Of a DNA stretch of 64,000 bases, positions 24,471-32,969 are shown piece by piece. The position numbers and the translations under genes are program-made. Source of the stretch: JADFQT01 sp965216025 (GTDB taxonomy: Bacteria > Chloroflexota > Dehalococcoidia > Lucifugimonadales > UBA3495); contig CBDCEX010000017.1 in the NCBI GenBank assembly GCA_965216025.1, forward strand, positions 992,001-1,056,000, in the 5' to 3' direction. The notes under the pieces were generated by a model that saw nothing but the letters and a program-made list of their open reading frames with translations, was not told the origin of the DNA and made no database searches. Every line of letters starts with the position of its first letter. The first letter of the stretch is position 1.

Positions 24471-24953
24471 GTGGTGGTGAAGGCGATGCGTGGACCGAAA
24501 CCTCCCGTGGTGGAATTATCCCCGGAAGAGCAGCAAGGATTGGAAACCCTGGTGCGCCGATATAGCACCCCCCAGCAGTTGGCCCGGCGAGGCAGAATCA
24601 TTCTGTCTGCCGCGGCTGGCCTGAACAACAGCCAAATAGCCCGCGAAGTGGGCCTGGATGTGGATACGGTACGGTTCTGGCGCAACCGCTGGCTGGGGCT
24701 ACAGGCAGCCATTCTGGAAGACCTGAGTATAGAAGAAAGGTTGCGGGATGCGCCTCGTCCTGGGGCTCCCGCCCGGATCACCCCAGAGCAAGTTTGCCAG
24801 ATCATGTCCCTGGCTTGTGAGGCCCCCAGCCAGTGCGGTCGTCCTATCAGCCAGTGGACCAGCCGGGAATTGGCTGATGAGATCATCGAAAAAGGCATCG
24901 TAGAACGGATTTCCCCCCGTCATGCGGCCAGGCTTCTAGAAAGGGGGACCTGA
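24471..24953 (+). CDS. IS630 type 1 transposase, OrfA (copy 2)
   Basis: 160 residues, identical in sequence to the OrfA at 13292 as far as I can compare. Two helix-turn-helix segments for end binding; ends at the AAAGGGGGAC slip site. Confidence 0.85.
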   Translation: MVVKAMRGPKPPVVELSPEEQQGLETLVRRYSTPQQLARRGRIILSAAAGLNNSQIAREVGLDVDTVRFWRNRWLGLQAAILEDLSIEERLRDAPRPGAPARITPEQVCQIMSLACEAPSQCGRPISQWTSRELADEIIEKGIVERISPRHAARLLERGT

Positions 24954-24976
24954 AACCCCACCGGATACGCTATTGG

Positions 24977-25696
24977 TTGACACCCTCCGGGGACGAGCAC
25001 TATGACGCCAAAGTCACTGACATCTGCGATCTGTACCGAGAAGCTCCCGCCTTGGTCCAATCTGGGGAGCGAGTGATGAGCACTGATGAGTTGACCGGAG
25101 TACAGGCCCTGGAGCGCAAACATCCTGGGTTGCCCTTGGCGCCGGGGAAGGTGGAACGGCGGGAGTTTGAGTACATCCGGCATGGTACACGCTCCTTCAT
25201 CATCAGTCGGGATGTGGTGACGGGTCAGATTGTTGAGCCCTATGGGGGGCCCAGACGTACCGAAGCGGACTTTCTGCAGCATGTGGAGGCAGTGATCGCT
25301 AGCGATAGGGCGGCCCAGCGGTGGCATTTTGTGGTGGACAACCTGGACACGCACCGTTCTGAATCTCTAGTGCGCTGGGTAGCCAGAGAGTCTGGGCTGG
25401 ACCTGGAGTTGGGTAAGAAGGGCAAGTGGGGCACATTGGCGAACCGAGAGTCCCGGGCCGCATTTCTCAGCGATCCCAGCCACTGTATCGTGTTTCACTA
25501 CACCCCCAAGCACACGTCATGGATGAACCAAGTGGAAATCTGGCTGAGCATTCTGGTGCGAAAACTGCTACAGCGAGGGTCATTCAGATCGGTCACCGAT
25601 CTGAAACAGAAGGTGTGGGACTTCATCGACTATTACAACCGGACCATGGCAAAGCCCTTCAAATGGACTTACCAAGGCAAGGTGCTGGTCGCATGA
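24977..25696 (+). CDS. IS630 type 1 transposase, OrfB (copy 2)
   Basis: 239 residues carrying the DDE catalytic core, identical to 13798-14517 by eye. Expression presumably needs a -1 frameshift from OrfA. Identity of the two copies suggests recent transposition. Confidence 0.85.
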   Translation: MTPSGDEHYDAKVTDICDLYREAPALVQSGERVMSTDELTGVQALERKHPGLPLAPGKVERREFEYIRHGTRSFIISRDVVTGQIVEPYGGPRRTEADFLQHVEAVIASDRAAQRWHFVVDNLDTHRSESLVRWVARESGLDLELGKKGKWGTLANRESRAAFLSDPSHCIVFHYTPKHTSWMNQVEIWLSILVRKLLQRGSFRSVTDLKQKVWDFIDYYNRTMAKPFKWTYQGKVLVA

Positions 25697-25724
25697 ACTG
25701 CCGGGTTATTTACGCCAACCTGTA

Positions 25725-25903
25725 CTAGAAGTCTGGCCGGAAAGCCATAGGCCGGGTTTCGCGCTACGCCAGACAGACGTATTATAGTCTTATGTGGCAT
25801 GATAGTGTCTGTAATACGGTTCAAGAACCCACTGTTACATCGACAATCGTTGCTAAGAAAACGACGACTTGGGGAGAATCGGGGTTTCCGTCCGAGTTTC
25901 TAG
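25725..25903. mobile_element. MITE family 1, copy D
   Basis: 179 bp, CTAG to CTAG, third member of the IS701-IS630-MITE chain that starts at 22950. Nearly identical to copy E at 39333. Confidence 0.9.
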
Positions 25904-26031
25904 GGGATTTCCCTATGGTTTCACCCCTTTTCTATAACAACCCCCCTACATCAGCACCTACAGGAATTGCAGGACGTTTGCCCACCGAACTGTCCGGTGG
26001 TTGTAGCTGATGGTGGGGTATTTCAACAGGC

Positions 26032-27378
26032 CTAAGGTGCAGAACCACCGGATGGATCGTCCGACTCAAGTGTCCGGGGCTGTCGGGCTGTCCGAATAGC
26101 ACGGTCCACCACCTTGGACCAGTTGTTGAACTTCTTGCAGGCGTCCTGCCTGGTATTCGGGTGTTCTTTCAAGATGTCCTTAAACGCTTGACGAGGATCT
26201 GTCTTGGTCGGGGACATTGTTAACGACCACAGGGCATTTCCTGAACGGACCGCGTGATGATGCTGGTCCTTCAGCTTGAGACAATCCTGACCCATCTTCT
26301 CTACGACGTGCTCAGCAACCGCGAGTTGCTCCGCCGCGCCATAGGTGATAATGGCCCTCACACGTTGCAGGCACAGGCGCTCCGCATCAGTGAGATCGGT
26401 CTTTCCCAAGCGTCTTTTAGCGATCCGGTCGGCCGCGGCTACCAGACTGTTTATCTTGCTCAACACTTCCCATCGTTGCCGAGCTCGGTTCTGGGCGGTA
26501 GCAGGTGACGGAGCTGGTGGCGCCGGAGCGGCCAAGGGCCTGCTGGCGGGTGGGACTGCCGGAGTCTCATGCAGCACATGGTCCTGGGCAGTAGCCGCTT
26601 TTCCAACCGGCGTTGGGGGCGGCGTTGGAGCGGAAACCGCCTTGTTGGCGGGAGGTTCTGCCCTGACCTCATTCAGCACACGGTCCATCTTCGTCTGGAG
26701 TTGGCGATCCATGGGCGGCGGTTCCCAATCGAGGTCCTCGGTCTGGGGGTCCGACCAGATGAATTCCTTTCCGATCAATCTTGCCCAAGTCTCGGACGAA
26801 GGTTTGCTGTAGTCCAGCGACCGTCCCGTCCGCTGCCAGAGGTGAGACCGGTGCTCCCTGGCAATATCACTCAACCCCACCGGGTGGCCCTTGCGCCGCC
26901 ATACACTCTCCGGATCCTCCCATACGCCGGCCAGGAATTTCTTCAGGGTGGTGGTGAGCACTGGCAGATCTCCCGCCTGGTCGCCGAAGCGCTTCGCAGG
27001 CAACTCCTCACCGGTAATGACCAGGATGGGGAAAGACCTTCCCAGCCGGATCGGGGCCAGGCGGTATGAGCGGTACTTCTCCTCTATCCGTTTCTCCGTC
27101 TTCGCCGAAAACTCCACCTCGACAGCCACCCAAATGCCCTCCTCCCGGCCGGGTACCGGCACCTGAACCCAGAGGTCGGGGACCAACTGGCCATCGCTCC
27201 AGGACACCACCCATCTCCAGCCGGCCACCACCGGTATCCCAGCCCCCCGGAACGCTGCCGCCGTCTCGGCCACCGCCGAGTCATGGCGCCTTTCCCTTAT
27301 CGCATCCGCTCCCTCCGGGTCCAGATGCGTGACCTCCACCAGTCGGCTGGCATCTACCCTATGCCGAGAAGCCAACAT
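26032..27378 (-). CDS. Replication-relaxation-like protein, C-terminal part (frameshifted)
   Basis: 448 residues as an open frame, but protein-like sequence continues upstream into the neighbouring frame: KWGKNICITQRGREMLASRH at ~27420-27360. It carries a PD-(D/E)XK-like core (LVPDLWVQVPVPGREEGIWV, AVEVEFSAKTEKRIEEKYRS), then ITGEELPAKRFG, a long Pro/Ala-rich linker and a helical tail (RQAFKDILKEHPNTRQDACK). With 27354-28529 it forms one gene of roughly 830 codons. The 25-base overlap between the two frames is a consequence of the frameshift, not a designed overlap. Confidence 0.6.
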   Translation of the reverse strand: MLASRHRVDASRLVEVTHLDPEGADAIRERRHDSAVAETAAAFRGAGIPVVAGWRWVVSWSDGQLVPDLWVQVPVPGREEGIWVAVEVEFSAKTEKRIEEKYRSYRLAPIRLGRSFPILVITGEELPAKRFGDQAGDLPVLTTTLKKFLAGVWEDPESVWRRKGHPVGLSDIAREHRSHLWQRTGRSLDYSKPSSETWARLIGKEFIWSDPQTEDLDWEPPPMDRQLQTKMDRVLNEVRAEPPANKAVSAPTPPPTPVGKAATAQDHVLHETPAVPPASRPLAAPAPPAPSPATAQNRARQRWEVLSKINSLVAAADRIAKRRLGKTDLTDAERLCLQRVRAIITYGAAEQLAVAEHVVEKMGQDCLKLKDQHHHAVRSGNALWSLTMSPTKTDPRQAFKDILKEHPNTRQDACKKFNNWSKVVDRAIRTARQPRTLESDDPSGGSAP

Positions 27379-28529
27379 TTCGCGACCCCTCTGGGTAATA
27401 CAGATGTTTTTCCCCCACTTGTAACCAGGCCACGGTCTGCCAAGGCTTCTACTACAGCCTTGACAGCGCCGCCGGACATGTGGAAGGCTCTCACCAGGTT
27501 CGCCCTGGTGAGAGCCCGAAACTCCGACACAAAGGCCACGATCCGATATTCCCGTCTACCCCCCAGATTCACCAGGTCGGGACCCTCTCCGATGGCCGCA
27601 GCCTCAGGGTGGCCGATCGACCTGGCCTGCGGAGGCTTCTCCCCCAGAGTCCACTCGTTGTGGCTTGCCTCTGCAGACCAGACCAGGGTGCCGGCCGTGT
27701 CCACAGCCCCCACCTGCACGTCGTCGCCGTAGGCGGTCCTCGACCGAAACGCCGCAAATTCGTCCAGGCCAATGGCGGCGACGGCCGGTTCTATATCCCA
27801 CCAGGTAGCGTCTTTCGGACCGCGTGGAGAGCGAATGAACTCGGAGCCCAAGCGGAGGCTGCGGGACCGGTAGTCCTCCTGAGGCAGCAGGCCGGCCCAG
27901 AAGAAGGGGATGGAGTAGGACCTGGGACGCCGGGGAGAGTCCTCAAAACGCCAGGTGGCTGCGGCGTGCAGACGACCACGGGGTAACCACCGGACCTCCG
28001 TCAGGGTGGGCACGCCCAGCCAGACGTAACTGCTGCAGGACGGATCCGGATACATGGACTGCCACCGGAATGGCTCAGCTATCCCGCCGGTCCAGAACGT
28101 GGGGAGGATCTCATAGAGGGATTCGATCATCGGCAGCCACATCAGCATCCTTGTGACCCCTTCTTCCGTCATCTGCCAGGTCAGGGGCAGCGCTGCTCGG
28201 ATCAGGCCCTTATGCTGGAAGGGCCTTGTCACGTGCATCACGCCCTGCCGCGATAGCACGTACCGCCGTTGGATCCGGCGGGTCACGCCCATCTCACGGC
28301 CGGCAACATTTTTGTTCTCCTCCAACTCGTGACAGGCCTTGTGGATGTCGGATTCCGACATCATGTCGAGCCTTTTGGCGAGGTCCGCGGCAGAGGCCCA
28401 CGGCTGCTGCGCCAGAACCACGAGGATTCGCTCCTCCAGGGGGAAATCTGCCAGTGCTGCATCCTCCGGTCGTCCCTCGGCATGGGGACGAAGGGTTAGG
28501 AATGCGGTTGGGTGCTGCATGGTCGTCAC
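27354..28529 (-). CDS. Replication-relaxation-like protein, N-terminal part (frameshifted)
   Basis: 391 residues. Winged-helix-type N-terminus (LEERILVVLAQQPWASAADL, AKRLDMMSESDIHKACHELE), a central region rich in Trp/Arg, and a second winged helix near the end (IVAFVSEFRALTRANLVRAF). The last ~15 residues are out of frame. A one-base change in the run GGGGGAAAAA (27407-27416) restores the join to the C-terminal frame. The layout parallels the single-frame gene at 15420-16979. The upstream region has no strong ribosome binding site. Confidence 0.6.
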   Translation of the reverse strand: MTTMQHPTAFLTLRPHAEGRPEDAALADFPLEERILVVLAQQPWASAADLAKRLDMMSESDIHKACHELEENKNVAGREMGVTRRIQRRYVLSRQGVMHVTRPFQHKGLIRAALPLTWQMTEEGVTRMLMWLPMIESLYEILPTFWTGGIAEPFRWQSMYPDPSCSSYVWLGVPTLTEVRWLPRGRLHAAATWRFEDSPRRPRSYSIPFFWAGLLPQEDYRSRSLRLGSEFIRSPRGPKDATWWDIEPAVAAIGLDEFAAFRSRTAYGDDVQVGAVDTAGTLVWSAEASHNEWTLGEKPPQARSIGHPEAAAIGEGPDLVNLGGRREYRIVAFVSEFRALTRANLVRAFHMSGGAVKAVVEALADRGLVTSGGKTSVLPRGVAKCWLLGIG

Positions 28530-28563
28530 CTCCGGTTCAACTCCCTACATCTATTGTAACTTG

Positions 28564-29972
28564 TCAACGCCGACGGAAACTTGACCCAGTGTCGCCGACG
28601 GGGTTCGCGTGAGCAGCTACTCGTTCATTCCTCCTTCGCTGGGTGAACCGGTTTCGGATTGTCCACCGCAGCCTACTTCTGCTTCCATCATCCGCTTCCA
28701 TCATCCGCTTCCGGATGCGGTCCCGAGAGGACTGATGCTCCGTGGCGCCGATGAAGGTGCAGCCCTGCTTCCTCGCCCCCAGCGCCGTGCCGGCCCGATC
28801 CAGCATCATCGGGTCGCAGACCGTCTGTCCGGACCGGCACAACTTCTTGACGATCAAGTCCATGGTGGTCTCGTTCCGGTCGAGGCCTGCGGGCAACTCC
28901 TCCGGCGGGGGAACTGTGATCAGGTCGTCCCCACCGGCGGGCTGGAAGGCGGGCTTGCCGTAGACGAGCAGGGGCTTGCGGCGGAGGTCCAGGAAGTACG
29001 GGCGCCCGGAACGATCCGGCGGCCCCTGGGAGAGGACGTCCTGCTCCATAATTCACCTGATCCCCTCGTGCTCCAGATGCGCCAGCATCCGGGGCAGAAG
29101 CATGCCGTTACCCAGCACTGCCATGAAGCCGGAGGGCTTCAGGGCGTGGGCTGCGAGAGCCGCCAGGTCGGAGTACATGAACAGCTTGTCCTCGGCCTGA
29201 GGAGGATGGGTGATGATGGCGTCGACGGTGTTGGCCGGGACCAGCCGGAGTATGTCGGCGATCTTCGCCACGTGCAGGGTCATGGTCTCATCCAATGGCT
29301 GCGCCAGCATGTCCGCCAGGACCGCCGCCTCCACCGCCTCGGCCATCTCCCGCTCAATCCGCTCCACCGCCCGGCTGACGGTCCGGACTTCCTTGCTCAT
29401 CACCAGCTCCACCGCCCTCTCCTGCACCACGGCCGGGCGGGATATCACCCGGGCGGCGTCCGTCCCCTTGATCTTCCACTCCCTCACCGCCTGCTGCAAC
29501 GCCGGCACGGCCTTGCTGTTCTCTGACAGGACCTGGGCGAAATAGTTGATGAGCCGGACGCTTACTCCGAACCGTTCGGCCATGGCGGCCCGGGTTTTAT
29601 TCTGCAAATTTGCAGAATTTTGGTCCTCATCCCGGGCCTCCCCCGGGTGGACCACTCTGAGGCCATCCAGGCTGCCCGCCCCCGCGCGTTGTTGTCCATT
29701 TCCAGGAAAGGAATAGCCGCTGCGGCAAGAGCCTCGGTCGGGTCCGCATCGTCGGCCAATTGTTCGAACCGGGGCTCCACGCCAGCCTCTTTGTAGGCCT
29801 TCAGGAGTGCCACTCCGAAAATGATCTCCTCCCTCCAGACGATGACGGCAGGACGGAAACTATGCTGGGCAATCCGGACCACCAGGGCGGCATGCCGCGC
29901 CGGGGACAACGGTGGGAACGACCCCGCCAACGGACCGATGGGATAGGGGTATTCCTTCGGGTTGTCCGTCAT
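28564..29972 (-). pseudogene. ParB-like / DNA methyltransferase fusion, broken by a frameshift and a TGA
   Basis: Three pieces make one gene. 29562-29972 (start ATG after GAGGAGGTGTCCC): ParB-type N-terminus, PLSPARHAALVVRIAQHSFR, FGVALLKAYKEAGVEP, FLEMDNNARGRAAWMASEWS. 29053-29655: continues in another frame with AAMAERFGVSVRLINYFAQV and a methyltransferase domain with catalytic motif VDAIITHPPQ. 28564-29049, same frame after a TGA at 29053-29055: FLDLRRKPLLVYGKPAFQP and VCDPMMLDRAGTALGARKQG (SAM motif region). The frameshift is near 29645 in a G5 run; the TGA falls where GIR-x-IMEQ needs one residue, most simply Trp. Such fusions are phage- or element-type modification enzymes. Confidence 0.65.
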
Positions 29973-30370
29973 GGGACACCTCCTCAAAAATGTGGTGCCC
30001 ATATTGTGGACTGGAACTTGCACCCCATTGTTTGTCACGACGGGCATGGTCGACCGGGGGTTCTTCGGGAGGTCGGATGGACTGAGAAATGCTGGTCTTC
30101 GGTCGTTCGGCGGTCGTCATGGCTCTTCCCTGTTGTCCTTCCCGGGAGCCGCACGCTCCCACATGGGGGGCTCCCGGCTTGTCCCGAGGAAGGTTTCTCT
30201 CGTTGGAAGGGCGGGGCGTCGTGCCAGGCGGGTTCCGCTCCGGAGTGAGGTGGATCCAGGAAACTGGGCAGGTTGTCAATGACAGGTTAGACGAGGTGTT
30301 GGAAAAGCCTAACGAATGGGACCGGGAGGTTCGAGCAAGGCGAGCGGGCAGCGACAGAAGCGCAGTCTAA

Positions 30371-30787
30371 GCCCATATCCACCAGCTTAAGGATGTAGGG
30401 GGAAATATCTCCTCGCCAATCATTACTCTCACGCCACGTAGAGGGAGTCCCGACTTCCTTGAAATTCGTAATATCGATTCGACTGGTAACCGGCCCGTTC
30501 TCGTAACAGTCCCTCTGGAACAATTCAAAGGTGTTTGGATAGAAGCCTATGAGATAATGACCAACAGTCACAATGGTAGCTATTCGATAGAACTGAGGAA
30601 TTTGAGCACCGGCTCCTTGCTTCTCGACTATGACAATCAGAACATAGATCTCTGGAGGGTCGGTGCAGAGTTTGTAAGGCCCAAGTGGGGCATCTACCGA
30701 AGTCTAAAAAGCAAAGAGTATCTGCGCGATGAGCAGGTGCGCTTCGACCGGTTCTGTCTCGCCAAAGACAGTGATGACTGCCCATGA
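30371..30787 (+). pseudogene. Unknown protein lacking a start codon
   Basis: Directly after a TAA at 30368 the frame reads 138 residues of convincing beta-rich protein: AHIHQLKDVGGNISSPIITL, EIRNIDSTGNRPVLVTVPLE, QFKGVWIEAYEI, then MTNSHNGSYSIELRNLSTGS to the TGA at 30785. The only ATG is internal at 30557. It is probably the C-terminal part of an N-terminally truncated gene. Family not recognised. Confidence 0.45.
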
Positions 30788-30794
30788 CCTGTCT

Positions 30795-30912
30795 TTGGAG
30801 GGTGTGTGAAATGTCATTGCGAGGAGCGGCAGCGACGCAGCAATCTCAATGGGGCTCAGATTGCTTCGCTGAGTTTATCCTGAGCGCAGCCCTTCCGGGG
30901 AAGGGGCTCACA
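30795..30912. repeat. REP-like intergenic repeat
   Basis: Contains TGTCATTGCGAGGAGCGGCA and GCAATCTCAATGGGG..., the pattern of dispersed intergenic repeats known in many bacteria. A shorter relative (TGTGAAATGTCATTGC) is at 510-525. Confidence 0.5.
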
Positions 30913-31003
30913 ATGAAGAAAAGAAGGCTTCTAACACAGGCTCTTAGAGAACCCGTTGCTCGCTGGGGCCATTTGTACAGGCTGGCCTGGTTGGTCCGGC
31001 TCT

Positions 31004-31819
31004 TCAGTCATCGGCGTGCAGCGCCAAAAACTCTCGAATCTGATGGGCGCACCATTCCGGATAGAGCACGTTAATGCCGTGACCCAGCCTGGGATACACC
31101 ACCAGGCGGCATTCGGTGATTTGCTCGGCCATGAATCTTTGCTGCTCCACCGTGGCGGTAGGCGACTCCTCGCCCGATAGCAATAGGGTGGGAACCTGCA
31201 CCTCTTTTAGCTGGGGACGGAAGTCCAGGGTGTCCAAGTAGGCCTGCAGCTTGCGGCCGATGGCTGAGGAAGTCTGGTCCATTTCCGAGATGTACCAGTC
31301 TTTCAACCCTTGGGGCGAGACCTGGGGGTCCAGTCGCATATGGATCGTGGCGGTGGACCAGGCCCCGATTCCCTGGGCCATGGTCTGGTGCCAATCCCCA
31401 CCCGGCGTCTCACCCCGGCGCCGGGGCAGCCGGCAGGGAGTATTGCAGAGGACCAGGGCTCGGGTGCGCTGGGGAAAGGCGTGGGCGAACTTCAGACCGA
31501 TGATTCCGCCAAAGGATTCTCCCACGAAAACCACCCGCTGTATCTCCAAATGGTCCAGGAGGTGGAGGATGTCCCCGGCGAAGGTGTCCAGGTCCGGTTC
31601 ATAATCCTTTTCCGCCATGGTAGACCGGCCCATCCCCCGCAGGTCTGGGCGCAGAATTCGGAACTCCCGACCCAGCGGTGGCACCCAGTTGTACCAGAAC
31701 TTGCCACTGCGGGAGAAACCGTGCTGCAAGAGCATGGCCGGCGAATCCCGCCAGGGGTCGGTGAAGTCGTCGTCCTCGTAGTAGACCTGCGCCGCGGGGC
31801 TAATTTCTAGGTTCGGCAT
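31004..31819 (-). CDS. Alpha/beta-fold hydrolase
   Basis: 271 residues. Oxyanion-hole motif LLQHGFSRSG near residue 30, nucleophile elbow VGESFGG near residue 100, acid in the GEESP region and catalytic histidine in LGHGINVL near residue 250. Matches esterase/haloalkane-type hydrolases; the substrate is unknown. GGAGG stands 6 bases before the ATG. It follows the LLM oxidoreductase by 49 bases on the same strand, so they are probably co-transcribed and may act in one degradation pathway. Confidence 0.9.
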   Translation of the reverse strand: MPNLEISPAAQVYYEDDDFTDPWRDSPAMLLQHGFSRSGKFWYNWVPPLGREFRILRPDLRGMGRSTMAEKDYEPDLDTFAGDILHLLDHLEIQRVVFVGESFGGIIGLKFAHAFPQRTRALVLCNTPCRLPRRRGETPGGDWHQTMAQGIGAWSTATIHMRLDPQVSPQGLKDWYISEMDQTSSAIGRKLQAYLDTLDFRPQLKEVQVPTLLLSGEESPTATVEQQRFMAEQITECRLVVYPRLGHGINVLYPEWCAHQIREFLALHADD

Positions 31820-31868
31820 AGAATTCCTCCAGACTTTCTCGGTGGCGACCCGGGCTTGATGGCCTGGG

Positions 31869-32807
31869 TTACCGGAATCGGGGCATCACCTCTTCCGCGA
31901 ATAGCCGCAGGTCCTGAGCGCTGATCGGGTCCGGGAAAATCAGGAAGAAGTAGCTGATACCGTGGTCCACGTACTCTTGAATCTGCCGGGCGCACTGGTC
32001 CGGCGTGCCGCTAATGTAGCGGTAAAGCTCCTTCTGAAATGCTTCTGGAGTCAGGTTGATAGCTCGTGCCCGCTGGATTACCCGCCGCTCCAGGTCGGCA
32101 GATGTTTCCGCTATCAGTATTCCGGCATTGTGGGTGACTTCAATTTCCGAAAAGTCCCGGCCTACCGCCTGGCAGTGTCGTTCCAGCACCGCCAGCTTTT
32201 GCTGGTGCTCCTCCAAAGTCAACCCGGAGCCGATGTTGCAGATGTTGGCGTGCATTGCTACGGCCCGCAGCAGATAGGTTTCTCCGTGCCCGCCAATGAT
32301 CACCGGCGGATGGGGTTTTTGGACCGGCGCCGGTCGTACCGACGCTTGCTTCAGGTGATAATAACGCCCGGAAAAATCGACTTTGTCCTCCACCCACAGC
32401 CGCTTGATCAGCTCCACCGCCTCTTCCAGCATGTCCACCCGCTGTGAGGTGCTGGGGAAAGGGATGCCGGAGGCTAGATGGTCGCCGCGACCGCCGCCGC
32501 CGCCTATACCCAGCTCCAATCTGCCGTCGCTGATCCCGTCCAGCGTGGCGCTCATCTTGGCCAGCAGGGCGGGCGGGCGGTAGAGGTTGGCCAGCACCAT
32601 GGGCGCCAGCCTGATACGCTCGGTTACGGCGGCCAGCGCGGAAAGAGTGGTCCAGCATTCTAGAGCCGGAATGTTGAGCAGGTCGTACAGCGTCGCCGAG
32701 TAATAGCCCAGCCGGTCGGCCTGGGTAAAGATAGCCTTCAGGTCTTCAAAGCTGTAGCCGCTCTGATGGACCCGGACCCCGAACTTGGCTTTTCGTTCCA
32801 TTACCAT
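31869..32807 (-). CDS. LLM-class (luciferase-like) F420/flavin-dependent oxidoreductase
   Basis: 312 residues, the usual length for the family. TIM-barrel features: YSFEDLKAIFTQADRLGYYS, RIRLAPMVLANLYRPPALLA, SDGRLELGIGGGG and HPPVIIGGHGETYLLRAVAM. The glycine-rich stretch after LELGIG is longer than usual but consistent with cofactor binding. These enzymes are abundant in Chloroflexota and Actinobacteria and often oxidise recalcitrant organics. Start could be either ATG at 32807 or 32801. Promoter not obvious. Confidence 0.9.
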   Translation of the reverse strand: MVMERKAKFGVRVHQSGYSFEDLKAIFTQADRLGYYSATLYDLLNIPALECWTTLSALAAVTERIRLAPMVLANLYRPPALLAKMSATLDGISDGRLELGIGGGGGRGDHLASGIPFPSTSQRVDMLEEAVELIKRLWVEDKVDFSGRYYHLKQASVRPAPVQKPHPPVIIGGHGETYLLRAVAMHANICNIGSGLTLEEHQQKLAVLERHCQAVGRDFSEIEVTHNAGILIAETSADLERRVIQRARAINLTPEAFQKELYRYISGTPDQCARQIQEYVDHGISYFFLIFPDPISAQDLRLFAEEVMPRFR

Positions 32808-32889
32808 GGGTATGGCTAATCTGGGTAGCTTTTAGAGCGGGATCAGGATGGCCCTCTCTTTTTTAAGGGCTGACAAGGGTGTACAAATT

Positions 32890-32966
32890 TTCGCTAGGGA
32901 ATACGCCCTAGCATGAAGAATGATGTCATTCAGAGCCGAAGGGTCGTGAAGGCGAGGAATCTAAGC
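32890..32966. repeat. Hairpin and REP-like repeat
   Basis: GCTAGGG / CCCTAGC with a 6-base loop near 32893-32912, followed by a TGTCATTCAGAGCCGAAG...GGAATCT pattern typical of dispersed intergenic repeats. Confidence 0.4.
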
Positions 32967-32969
32967 CGG

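Larger units (their letters stand above)
24406..25728 (+). mobile_element. IS630-type element (type 1), copy 2
   Basis: 1323 bp, same length and nearly the same sequence as copy 1 at 13227. Its left CTAG is the right CTAG of IS701 copy 1, and its right CTAG (25725-25728) is the left CTAG of MITE copy D. Confidence 0.9.

Noticed and set aside
25792..26010. 72-residue plus-strand frame
   Set aside because: Lies mostly inside MITE copy D and its flank; no protein-like sequence.
30287..30571. 94-residue minus-strand frame
   Set aside because: The plus strand at 30371-30787 reads much more convincingly as protein.
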